From positions 62,001 through 126,000 of the forward strand of contig JAHBWG010000002.1 in NCBI GenBank assembly GCA_019637095.1: a DNA stretch of 64,000 nucleotides, read 5' to 3'. Shown one piece after another: positions 34,868 to 44,713 of this stretch. The notes below the pieces were generated by a model. It did no database searches. It was not told the origin of the DNA and was given only the letters and a program-made list of their open reading frames with translations. The translations under genes and the position numbers were made by a program. Within the stretch, counting starts at the first letter, position 1. Every line of letters begins with the position of its first letter. This DNA comes from Sandaracinaceae bacterium (lineage in GTDB: Bacteria; Myxococcota_A; Polyangia; Polyangiales; Sandaracinaceae).

Positions 34868-36286
34868 CTACAGCCCGCAGCCGCGGGACCCCGTCTCCTC
34901 CGTGCAGTAGCAGGCACCGCACCCGGAGCTCCCGCGGGTTCGCCAGCTCCCGTTGCAGCACTGGTAGCTCGCGGAGCACGCGGTGTTGGCGTAGCGGCCG
35001 CCGTAGCTGTGCGTGCACGACGCGCCCGCGGGCGGGCCGGAGGACGCGCTGCAGCCGCGGGTCCCCGACTCCTCGACGCACGCGCAGGCGCCGCACCCGG
35101 AGCCGCGGGTGCGCCAGCTGCCGTTGCAGCACTGGTAGCCCGAGGAGCACGCGAGGTGTCCGTAGTTCCCGCCGTAGCTGTGTCGGCACGACGCGCCCGT
35201 CGACGGCGCCGGCGCGGGAGCCGGGGCGGGCGCGGGGGCCGGCGCCGTCGTGCCGCTGCGCGCGATGGAGAGCATGTCGCCGATCCGCGGGCGCAGGCGG
35301 TCGCCCGGGCACGACGTCGACTGCCCGGAGTGCTGGCCGTGGCCGCGGACGCGGTCGGTGTTGAGCGCGATGCCGTAGACGCGCGAGAGCCGGCCGATGA
35401 GGCGCCCGCCCGCGTTGATCATCGCGGTCGGCGGCGTCGTCGTCCCGAGGCCGCTGCAGCCGCTGCTGTTGAAGCAGCCGATGAACGAGATCCCGATGTT
35501 GCCGGTGTTGTTGTTGCCGACGTGCGCGCCGAGCAGGTGCAGCGGGCGGCCCTCGTAGATCGTGCCGTCGATGCCGATGAGGAAGTGGTAGCCGACGTCG
35601 CACCAGCCGCGCGAGTCCATGTGGTAGTTCTGGATCCCGCGCATCTGGCGCGCCGGGTTCGCGGAGCCGCTCACCGTGTGGTGGATCGCCATGCGCGACT
35701 TGCTCGCGTTCTGCGACGTGCACCGCGTCGCGCGCGCGCCCCACCCCGACCGCGTCACGATCCCCATCCCGCTCAGCTCGCTGCGCAGGGCCTCCTGCGC
35801 CGCGCCGATCTCGTCGTCGAGCGCCTCCTCGGGCAGGTCCACCGAGATCTCGGGGACCACCGCGTTCCAGCGGAAGTGCTGGATGATCGCGGCGTCCTCG
35901 CGCGCGATGCGGAGCTGGGCGCCGTCGGCGATGGTGCCGAGCTCGGCGACGCCGACGTAGTGGTCCTCTTCGCCCCAGGTCTCGGTGACGTCCACCCACT
36001 CGCCCGACGGCACCCCGCCGACGAGCGGCCGCGCCTGCACGCGCGGCATCAGGCCGGGCTGCGACTGCGCGATGAGCATCCCGACGCGCGAGGCGCCGTC
36101 CGGCGCGTCGAGGGTCGGCGAGACGAGCCAGTCGCCGTCGTACTCCCAGCTCCCGCTCATGATCTCTTCGAGCGTGGACTCCATCTCCTGGCGGCCGTGG
36201 CCGTTGTACTCGCCGTCGCCGAGCTGGGCGGCGCAGCCCGCGAGGGTGAGCAGGACGGTGCCGATCGTGATGTTGCGCGTCTTCAT
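34868..36286 (-). CDS. PGRP/N-acetylmuramoyl-L-alanine amidase lipoprotein
   Basis: 472 residues from ATG 36286 (signal peptide MKTRNITIGTVLLTLAGC). A domain of unknown type (about 25-165) precedes an amidase_2/PGRP domain (about 165-345): zinc ligands H (AIHHTV), H (RGHGQHS) and C (STSCPGD), and the Tyr in GYHFLIG. It cleaves the amide between MurNAc and peptide. A (Ala-Pro) linker leads to two tandem 50-residue Cys-rich repeats (CRHSYGGNYGHLACSSGYQCC and CTHSYGGRYANTACSASYQCC), each with about eight Cys. These could bind cell wall or protect against proteases. A surface lysin is plausible for a predator, but that is inference. Confidence 0.92.
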   Translation of the reverse strand: MKTRNITIGTVLLTLAGCAAQLGDGEYNGHGRQEMESTLEEIMSGSWEYDGDWLVSPTLDAPDGASRVGMLIAQSQPGLMPRVQARPLVGGVPSGEWVDVTETWGEEDHYVGVAELGTIADGAQLRIAREDAAIIQHFRWNAVVPEISVDLPEEALDDEIGAAQEALRSELSGMGIVTRSGWGARATRCTSQNASKSRMAIHHTVSGSANPARQMRGIQNYHMDSRGWCDVGYHFLIGIDGTIYEGRPLHLLGAHVGNNNTGNIGISFIGCFNSSGCSGLGTTTPPTAMINAGGRLIGRLSRVYGIALNTDRVRGHGQHSGQSTSCPGDRLRPRIGDMLSIARSGTTAPAPAPAPAPAPAPSTGASCRHSYGGNYGHLACSSGYQCCNGSWRTRGSGCGACACVEESGTRGCSASSGPPAGASCTHSYGGRYANTACSASYQCCNGSWRTRGSSGCGACYCTEETGSRGCGL

Positions 36287-36465
36287 GGGGGGACGCATCC
36301 GCACGAGCCGTGCCGCCCTGTGAGCGAGTGCACGTGCAGAGTTGGTGCAGCACGGAGTCTGCACAGCGTCGCGGGACCGTGCGGATGCGCGCGTGCGCGC
36401 TGTCCAAGTTCCGGTCAGTCCGCGCCGCGAGGTGCGGCGCCGAGGCTGCAGGTGCTGAAATTATT

Positions 36466-36477
36466 GCGATTTATCGC
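36466..36477. promoter_or_regulatory. AT-rich site with 5-bp inverted repeat
   Basis: GCGAT-TT-ATCGC lies in an AT-rich island (about 36457-36480), rare in this GC-rich window, between the small lipoprotein stop and the amidase start (180 bp away). It may be the amidase promoter or a regulatory site, or a weak terminator of the upstream gene. Confidence 0.35.
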
Positions 36478-36516
36478 CAAGCGGACGGAACCTTGCCGGC
36501 GCACCGGAGGCTCCGG

Positions 36517-36993
36517 TCAGGTACGGCAGCCGCCGGCCGCCCAGTCGATCCGCACCGGGCGCTCGTCCGTGAGCTCGACGCCGGCCCGGTCGGTGATGGT
36601 CGCCCGCAGCGTCAGGTCGCGCCCGATGGCCTCCTCGGGCTCCGGCACGATGACCGTCAGGCCGTACAGCTCGTGGACCCCGGGCATCCCGTCGACCGGC
36701 TGCATGCTGATGCGCACGCGGAAGACCTGGCTGACGAGCTCGCCGTCCTCGACCCGCCGCAGGGAGAGGTCCACCAGCGTGCCCCGCGGGTCGAGGCCCT
36801 GCGCCCGCACCGCGGTCCACACGTGCTGCAGGCCTTGGCAGCCGCTGACGAGGCCGAGCGTGTCGCCGTCCGCGAACTCGGCGAAGGTCGCCTCGCCGAC
36901 GCCGAGCGCCATCTGCGGCTCGAGGGTCGGGGGCGGCTCGGGCTCGCAGCTCAAGAGGACGAGGAGGGCGAGGAGGGGGCGGGTCGAAGGCAT
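36517..36993 (-). CDS. Small lipoprotein of unknown function
   Basis: 158 residues from ATG 36993. The signal peptide MPSTRPLLALLVLLSC is a clear lipobox. The mature part has two Cys (GCQGLQHVW and the penultimate GGCRT) that could form one disulfide, and beta-rich segments (FRVRISMQPVDGMPGVHELYGLTVIVPE). I recognise no family. Its start is divergent from the NAGPA-like gene across 186 bp. The next gene downstream is the amidase, 230 bp away, so the two may not be co-transcribed. Confidence 0.8.
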   Translation of the reverse strand: MPSTRPLLALLVLLSCEPEPPPTLEPQMALGVGEATFAEFADGDTLGLVSGCQGLQHVWTAVRAQGLDPRGTLVDLSLRRVEDGELVSQVFRVRISMQPVDGMPGVHELYGLTVIVPEPEEAIGRDLTLRATITDRAGVELTDERPVRIDWAAGGCRT

Positions 36994-37179
36994 CGGTGGG
37001 GCTCGTGTCGGAGTGTGCCGCTTCACGGCGCACGAGGGGAGGCCCGATGACGGTGCAGGGTCCGAGCCACGGCGGGTGCGCGCGGGCGCCGCGCCGCCGC
37101 GCCGGCGTCGGCGTGCGGGCTCGCCCGTTCCGCGCGTCCGGTCTACGCGCGCGGCGTCCGAGCGCGTACCCTCGAGGCC

Positions 37180-38657
37180 ATGGTGCGTCGCTCGCTCGCG
37201 CTCGCGCTCCTCGCGTTCTTCGTGGCGCCCTCCGGCGCGCGCGCGTGGCCGCACGAGGGCCGCGAGGTCGGCCCCGGCCTGATCTATCGCCACTTCTCCG
37301 GCCCGATCGACATCCCGGGGAGCGGGACGAGCGAACAGGAGATCTTCGTCGTGTACGCGGACCTGCTCGAGCCGCGGCTCCGCGTCGTGGCGAGCGCGCC
37401 GGCGGATCGTGGCGTCACCGTGTCGCAGTTCGCGGAGCGCAACGGCCTCGCCGTCGCCGTCAACACGAATTTCTTCGACGGATCGCAGCGCGCGTGCGGC
37501 CTCATGGCCTCGATGGGCGAGGTCTGGTCGCAGAGCTACGACGCGGGCGCGTCGTGCGCCGACAGCCTCGGCGTCAGCCCCGGCAACGAGGCCGTCGCGT
37601 TCCGCAGCGAGGGCCTCCGCCTCGGGCCGCTGCCGGATCGCGTCACCGACGTCGCGACGGGGATGCCCTTCGTCGTCTGGGACGGCGCCATCGTCGAGCA
37701 GGCGGTGATCGAGGGCGCGCCGAACCCGAGCCACATGGCGAGCGCGCACCCCCGCAGCGCGGTTTGCTTGCACCAGGACGGCCGCACGCTCGCGTTCGTC
37801 GTCGTCGACGGCCGCGCCACCGGGCGCGTCGGCATGCGCGGGATCACGCTCGGGCGCTTTCTCTTCCACCACGTCGGCTGCCGCGTCGGGCTCAACCTCG
37901 ATGGCGGCGGCTCCTCCACGCTCTTCGTGCGCGGCGAGCCCGGCTTCGGCGGTCGGCCCGCGGGCGTCGTGAACCGCACGAGCGACGGCAGCGAGCGGCG
38001 CGTGTGCTGCCACCTCGGCGTGCGGATCGGCGAGCCCGAGCCGCTCTTCGCCGCGGCGCTGGTCGAGGGTGGGGGTGAGGTGACCTTCGCGCCGGGCGAG
38101 GCGCGCGCTCTCTCGGCGCGGTGGCGCAACACCGGCCGGCGCGCGTGGACGGCGGAGGGGCCTTGGCCGGTCCGCCTCGGCACCGCGGACCCGCGCGATC
38201 GCGTGAGCGCGTTCGCAGCGCCCGAGTGGACGAGCGCGAGCCGCCTCACCGACGTGCCCACGCTCGTCGCCCCGGGGATGGACATCGAGCTCGCGGTCCC
38301 GCTGGTCGCGCCGCTCGGGCCCGGCGAGCACGACGAGGCGTTCGATCTCGTCGCCGAGGGCGCGACGTGGATGGACGCGCCAGTGCGATACCGCGCGCGC
38401 GTCGTGGGCCCGGCGGGCGACGCCGGCCCGGTCGAGCCGCGCGACGCAGGCGCCGCGATCGACGCGGCGGCGGGCGCCGCCGACGCGGCGGCGGTCGGGC
38501 TCGACGCAGGGGGTGGGGCGCTGTCGAGCGACTGCGCGTGCCGGCTCGGCGCCGGCGCCGGCGACCGACGCGGCGGAGCGCTGATCGGGCTCGTGGTCGC
38601 GGTGTCGTTCGTGCGGCGGCGGTTGCGCTCTGGCGTGTCCCGCCCGAGGATCGAGCG

Positions 38658-38661
<4 letters not shown>
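37180..38661 (+). CDS. NAGPA-like phosphodiester glycosidase with MYXO-CTERM-like tail
   Basis: 493 residues. A signal peptide (to about 22) leads to a NAGPA/DUF2233 domain (about 60-285). The core motif GLNLDGGGSSTLFV is at about 236, and NTNFFDGSQRACG gives the other conserved loop. Family members cleave phosphodiester-linked sugars, for example on wall polymers. A beta-sandwich domain follows (about 290-405), then a Pro/Asp/Ala linker. The C-terminus CACRLGAGAGDRRGGALIGLVVAVSFVRRRLRSG is a MYXO-CTERM-type sorting tail: Cys motif, hydrophobic helix, basic end. Such proteins are cleaved and anchored at the surface. The stop overlaps the kinase start by four bases. Confidence 0.87.
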
Positions 38662-39926
<1,265 letters not shown>

Positions 39927-39941
39927 GCGGGACGAGGCGCC

Positions 39942-41069
39942 TCAGGGCCAGGGGCAGCCGTGGGGGCAGCCGTTCGCCGTCTCGTCGAGGGTCGCGATCC
40001 AGGCCTCGATCACGCGCAGCCCCTCCGGGTCGACCCTCTCGCTCGCGAGGGGCGGCATCGCGTCGGTCGGCGCGCGCGACCCCATGCGCAGCGGGATCAC
40101 GCTGCGCTCGGGGTGGCCAGGCGCGATGCGCAGATCGATCACCTCGCCGGCTGGGCCGGTGCCCGTCCACACCGAGCAGCCGCACACGGCGGTGGTCCAC
40201 GCGCTCGAGGTCTCCACGGTCCGGGTGCCCACGCGCAACCAGAGGTCGAGCCCGTGCTCCGGCGCCGGTCCGCCGTGGCAGCTCCCGCAGTTGGCGTGCA
40301 GGTATCCGAGCGCGGCGCGCGCGGTCGAGTCGCCCGGGACGGTCGCGTCCGCGAGCGGGATCGGGTGGGTGAGCCAGCCCTCTGCGCTCAGCGAGGCGAG
40401 CGTGACGCCGCCCTCGTCGTGGGCGAGCTGGATCGCCGAGAAGCCGTTGATCGCGTCGTCCTGCGCGATCGTGTGGCAGCGCACGCACGCCGCCCGCGTC
40501 GGGATGTCGTGCTCGGTCCCGAGGACGTTCTGCTCGCCGAACGGGCCGACCTCGGTGACGGATCGCTGATCGGCGCTCCATGCGTAGGCCACCATCGTCC
40601 AGGCGTCCCGACCGCGGCCGGTCCCCGTCTTCTCGAGCAGGCGTGTCTCGAGGCGCACGCCGCCGATCGAGAAGGTCTTGTAGAGCCGCGTGCCGCGCGG
40701 GAAGCCCCAGCGGTCGGGGTCGGAGGTGTCGATGCGGGTGCCCGGGGGCAGGTAGACGAAGCGCTCCTTGTCGTCGCCGTCGGACCAGAGCTCGAAGCGC
40801 GGGTGGAAGGGCTGGACCCCTTCGGCGAGCTCGGTGCAGGAGCCCGCGACGTAGAGCCCGGGCGGACCGACGCAGCCCGCGGGCCCGGCGTCGGTCCCCG
40901 CGTCGGCCCCGGCGTCGGCGCCCGCGTCCGTGTCGGCGTCCGTGCCCGCGTCCGTCCCCGCGTCGCGGGGCGCGATCGTCCCCGCGTCCGCGCGCCCGCT
41001 GTCGACGGGGGACGGTGCGCCGTCGCAGGCGAGGGCGAGCAGGGCCAGGGCGAGGGGCGCACGGCGCAT
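39942..41069 (-). CDS. Dihaem cytochrome-like lipoprotein (SO2930-like)
   Basis: 375 residues. The signal peptide MRRAPLALALLALAC is a lipobox, followed by a (DAG) low-complexity linker (about 30-65). The body has LWSDGDDKERFVYLPPGTRID and FPRGTRLYKTFSIGG, patterns known from the SO2930-like dihaem family, and two haem c motifs, CVRCH (about 190) and CGSCH (about 250). It would carry electrons at the outer membrane or periplasm. It ends the three-gene haem-lipoprotein operon, with an 8-bp gap from the preceding gene. Confidence 0.87.
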   Translation of the reverse strand: MRRAPLALALLALACDGAPSPVDSGRADAGTIAPRDAGTDAGTDADTDAGADAGADAGTDAGPAGCVGPPGLYVAGSCTELAEGVQPFHPRFELWSDGDDKERFVYLPPGTRIDTSDPDRWGFPRGTRLYKTFSIGGVRLETRLLEKTGTGRGRDAWTMVAYAWSADQRSVTEVGPFGEQNVLGTEHDIPTRAACVRCHTIAQDDAINGFSAIQLAHDEGGVTLASLSAEGWLTHPIPLADATVPGDSTARAALGYLHANCGSCHGGPAPEHGLDLWLRVGTRTVETSSAWTTAVCGCSVWTGTGPAGEVIDLRIAPGHPERSVIPLRMGSRAPTDAMPPLASERVDPEGLRVIEAWIATLDETANGCPHGCPWP

Positions 41070-41077
41070 CCCGGGGC

Positions 41078-42940
41078 CTAACGCGCGAGGACGAGGGCCG
41101 CGTCGGTGGCCACGATGTGCTCGGGGGGAGCGCCGTCGCGCACGAGGAAGTAGAGCCATCCGTCGGAGCGGAAGTGCGGGAACAGCGCGAGCTGGCCCGG
41201 CTGCATGTTCGTCACGCGGGTGCGCGCCCCGGTGGCGATGTCGATCAGATAGACGTTCGACACGCCGAGATACGGTGCGAACCCCGGATCGCTCGGCCCG
41301 GTGAAGCCGAGGTCGACCGCGTCGGCGTCGGTCACGCGGTGATGGGTGACGAGCCAGCGATCGTCGAGGGAGAAGGCGGCCTTGCCGCCCGGCGTGCAGT
41401 ACCGACCGACCTCGACCAGCTCGACATCGGTGACGTCGCCCGAGCCGGCGCGCGCGACGTCGATGCGGTGGAGCACGAAGCCGAGGGGGTCGCCGTCGGC
41501 GTCGGCGAGCTGGGTCGCGACGAGGCGCATGGTGGGGGAGACCACCGCGTTCGCTTGCCAGGGCACGGAGAGCGAGAACACGCCCGCCGCGTCGAAGCCC
41601 GTGCCGGTGTTGACGAGGCGGTGCAGCCGGAGCGACGCGCCCGGTTCGGACATCACGGGCGGGTCCGTGAGCTCGTGCCCCGTGTCGCCGCTCCACAGGC
41701 TGTCCACGACCCAGTAGTCGCCGCCGTCGAGCGAGGCCCCGACGTGCTGGTAGAGGCCCAGCTCCGCGGCGCGCGAGCAGCCGGCCTCGCGGAAGGTGAT
41801 CCGCGTCGGCGAGGCGGCCGTGAGCACGCTCTGCTCGCAGACCGCGGGCCCGCGCGACGTGCCCTGGAACATGAAACCGGAGTTGTCGGGGAACCAACCC
41901 GGATCGTACCGCGCTTCGGCGGCCATCACGACGCCGCGCGCGAGATCTATGATCGAGGCGCCTGCGCGCGTGTCGTTGCCGCCGTGCGCGACGAAGCGCC
42001 CGTCCGCGGAGCTCTTCGTCCAGTAGCTCGTGCGGTAGGGCACCTGGAACAGCAGGCGCATGGTCGTGCCGGGCGTCTCCCAGCGCGCCCCGAACGCGAA
42101 GTCGGTCACGCGCGGGGAGTCGGCGAGGCAGCCCGACGGGTCCGCCGCGCCGGCGCACCCGTGCATGAGGAGCGCCGCCTCGCGGTTCCTCGCCGACCAC
42201 CCGCTGCGCGCGCCCTCGGCGACGAGCGCGATGACGGACGCGTCGACGTAGGGCGTGCACTCGCCGGGCCCGTCGAGCGACGGCAAGATCGTCTCGACCA
42301 ACGGGGTCCCGCGCAGGAACCACTCGGTCAAGAGGTCGAACTCCTCCTGCGTGAGCGCGGGGTGATCGTCGGGCGGCTGCTGCACGAGCGCGCGGAACGT
42401 CTCGTACTCGGTCTCCCAGCTCGCGCCGTGGGCGCGCCGGAAGGCGAACGGGAACCACGGCAGGCCCGCGCCCGTCGCGAACACGCCCGCGTTGCGCGGG
42501 GTGTAGCGATCGGCGGCGCGCAGGCACGCGAGCGCGGCCTGGGCCGCCTCGGTCGTCACGAGGTCGAGGTCTGCGAAGCAGGTGCGCCAGGCCCGCTCGG
42601 TGAGGTCCCAGAAGTGGCGGATGTTCGGCCGCGTGATCGCGTGACAGTCGCTGCAGCTCCCCGAGCCGCCGGCCTCCGGCGCGCCCATCAGCCTCAGCGC
42701 CGCGCTCGCCAGCTCGTCGTCCGGCAGATCGACGGGGTTGCGGAAGACCGGCGCGAGCTCGTAACCGGCGTCGAAGCCGGCGTCGAAGCCCGCGTCGATC
42801 CCGGCGTCGGTCCCGCCGTCGGTGCTCGCGTCGAGGCCTCCGTCACCGCCCGCTCCGGCGTCGGTGGCGGGATCGGAGTCACACCCCGCGAGCGCGAGGA
42901 GCGAGACGAGGACGAACGACGGACAGCAGCGGGCGTTCAT
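41078..42940 (-). CDS. Haem-motif lipoprotein with propeller-like domain
   Basis: 620 residues. A lipobox signal (VSLLALAGC), then an Asp/Ala/Gly linker with repeated DAGFDAG units. One haem motif, CSDCH, lies near residue 100. The C-terminal 350 residues have propeller features (SADGRFVAHGGNDTRAGASIID, SLDDRWLVTHH, SNVYLIDIATGARTRVTNMQPGQLALFPHFRSDG), TolB-like. Probably an electron carrier or substrate-binding surface protein. It overlaps the upstream gene by four bases (ATGA), so is co-translated. Confidence 0.85.
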   Translation of the reverse strand: MNARCCPSFVLVSLLALAGCDSDPATDAGAGGDGGLDASTDGGTDAGIDAGFDAGFDAGYELAPVFRNPVDLPDDELASAALRLMGAPEAGGSGSCSDCHAITRPNIRHFWDLTERAWRTCFADLDLVTTEAAQAALACLRAADRYTPRNAGVFATGAGLPWFPFAFRRAHGASWETEYETFRALVQQPPDDHPALTQEEFDLLTEWFLRGTPLVETILPSLDGPGECTPYVDASVIALVAEGARSGWSARNREAALLMHGCAGAADPSGCLADSPRVTDFAFGARWETPGTTMRLLFQVPYRTSYWTKSSADGRFVAHGGNDTRAGASIIDLARGVVMAAEARYDPGWFPDNSGFMFQGTSRGPAVCEQSVLTAASPTRITFREAGCSRAAELGLYQHVGASLDGGDYWVVDSLWSGDTGHELTDPPVMSEPGASLRLHRLVNTGTGFDAAGVFSLSVPWQANAVVSPTMRLVATQLADADGDPLGFVLHRIDVARAGSGDVTDVELVEVGRYCTPGGKAAFSLDDRWLVTHHRVTDADAVDLGFTGPSDPGFAPYLGVSNVYLIDIATGARTRVTNMQPGQLALFPHFRSDGWLYFLVRDGAPPEHIVATDAALVLAR

Positions 42941-44583
42941 GGCGAGCTCCAGTAGTCGACGACGTCTTGCATCGTCGCCGCGAGGTCGTCTCCGGCGTCG
43001 AGCCCCCAGCATCCATCGGCCGGGTAGTTGTTGCGAGCGGCGAGCCGGCCGTTCGAGGGGAAGCGCACGGGGTCGGTGGCGATCTCACCGGGCCGCGCGC
43101 CCCCCATCGCGTGCTGGTGGCAGCCGACGCAGTTCCCGCGGGCCAGGCCGGGGGCGGCGTCGATGTACGGGTTCGAGCACCACGTCGGGCCGCCGCGCCC
43201 CTCGTACGCCGCCGCGAGGGCGGCCCCGAGGCTGGGCGCGTCGTCTGCGAAGCCGCCCTGCGGATCGGGATCGAGCTCCTCGTGATCGACCGCCACGCAC
43301 ATCTTGTAGCTCGACCAGGGCCCGCCGAGCGCGCGGATCGACTCGGGGCGGTCCGCGCCGAAGTCCTCGTCGGGCCGATCCGACCACCACAGCGTGATCG
43401 CGAGGCCGAGCGGGAGCTCGCGCGTGCGGATGTGCAGGCCTGCGAGCACGAACGTCGCTCCGTCCCGCAGCGTGAGCGTGTGGATGGCCTCGGGACCGGG
43501 TTGGGCCGCGCCGTCACCCTCGCCCCAGGTCGGCGCCTCGTCCTCGAGCGCCCGCGCGAGCCCGTCCGCCGAGGTGTCGTACGTCGGCAGCGGACGCGCC
43601 GGATCGAGGCGCCGCCACTCGGCCGCGATCGAGACGGCGTCGAGCGGCAGCGCGCCGGCGAGGCACGCGACCGGCGGGACGGTCTCGGTGCGGCTGACCT
43701 CGAGGACCACCGAGGCCGGACCTTCGTCGGCGCGCACCGACAAGGAGATTTGCGAGGGACCTGACGCGACGCAGCGCGTCGCGTCGTCGCAGATCGAGCT
43801 CCCCGCCGGCCCCTCGGTCATCACGACGCGCGCGCCGGCGCCGGCCAGGGCGGCCTCGAGCGAGGCGCCGCGCGGGACGAAGAACGGCCCGAAGCGCGCT
43901 TCCCCACAGGCCTCGAGGGCGATCGGGGCGCGCAGCAGGCGATCGGTGCGCGACACGCCCGCGAGCTCGGCGGGCGGCGCTCCGTCCTCGAGGCAGCGCA
44001 GCACCTCGGGGTAGCTCTCTGCGAGGTGTCGGGTCATCGACGGGCTCATGGCGATGCGATGGATCCCGCCGAGCGCGCTCACGGCCTCCGGCGTGTCGAG
44101 CGACGCCAGGTAGTCGTCCCACCTCGCCTGCGGCCAGGTGCCGAGCGCGTCGAGGAAGCCGACGTTCGCGGCGAAGGCGTCGTCGACGCGCCCCGCGGGG
44201 AAGCGCGCGCGCGCGGCGCGCTCAGCCGGTGTCAGCCCGGCGTAGAGGTGCTGGAAGATGCGCCCGAAGTCCTCTCGATCGTAGAAGGTGCGCCAGCGCG
44301 GGACGCTCGCCTCCCCGAGCGGGGTCGGCTCGGTCAGCGGCGCGGGCGCGAGCACGCGCGCGACCGCGGCCCACGCGACCGCGCGCCGCGCCCGCTGCGA
44401 CGCGGTGAGCTCCTCGAGGCGCCCCTCGAGGCTCGGGTCCGCGGGGTAGGCGGCGGCCAGCCCGAGCAGCCGGCGATCGGGCGCGGAGGCCTCCTCGGTC
44501 GCGCCGCCGATGGCGCGCTCGCACGCGGGCTCGCTCGGGCCGCATGCGGCCAGCAGGAGCGCGAGCGCAGGGGTCCGCCACAT
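42937..44583 (-). CDS. Monohaem cytochrome-like lipoprotein
   Basis: 548 residues. It starts MWRTPALALLLAACGP, a lipobox signal. The first half is helical (TDR, FYDREDFGRIFQHLYAGLTPAE) and unrecognised; the haem c motif CVGCH (in LARGNCVGCHQHAMGG) is near residue 485. The WSSYKMCVAVDHEEL and ARFGPFFVPRGASL segments are not familiar. It is the first gene of the operon, with its start 130 bp from the divergent VanW gene. Confidence 0.83.
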   Translation of the reverse strand: MWRTPALALLLAACGPSEPACERAIGGATEEASAPDRRLLGLAAAYPADPSLEGRLEELTASQRARRAVAWAAVARVLAPAPLTEPTPLGEASVPRWRTFYDREDFGRIFQHLYAGLTPAERAARARFPAGRVDDAFAANVGFLDALGTWPQARWDDYLASLDTPEAVSALGGIHRIAMSPSMTRHLAESYPEVLRCLEDGAPPAELAGVSRTDRLLRAPIALEACGEARFGPFFVPRGASLEAALAGAGARVVMTEGPAGSSICDDATRCVASGPSQISLSVRADEGPASVVLEVSRTETVPPVACLAGALPLDAVSIAAEWRRLDPARPLPTYDTSADGLARALEDEAPTWGEGDGAAQPGPEAIHTLTLRDGATFVLAGLHIRTRELPLGLAITLWWSDRPDEDFGADRPESIRALGGPWSSYKMCVAVDHEELDPDPQGGFADDAPSLGAALAAAYEGRGGPTWCSNPYIDAAPGLARGNCVGCHQHAMGGARPGEIATDPVRFPSNGRLAARNNYPADGCWGLDAGDDLAATMQDVVDYWSSP

Positions 44584-44713
44584 CGCGACGCCCAATGTAC
44601 TGGAGGCGCGGGCGCCGCGCGACGCGGCGGTCGCGCTCGCGCACGTGTCGGCCGAGGATCGGCCGGGCCCGACGGGGAATGACGCAGGGGGTGGGCCGCG
44701 TACGAAGCGGGGG

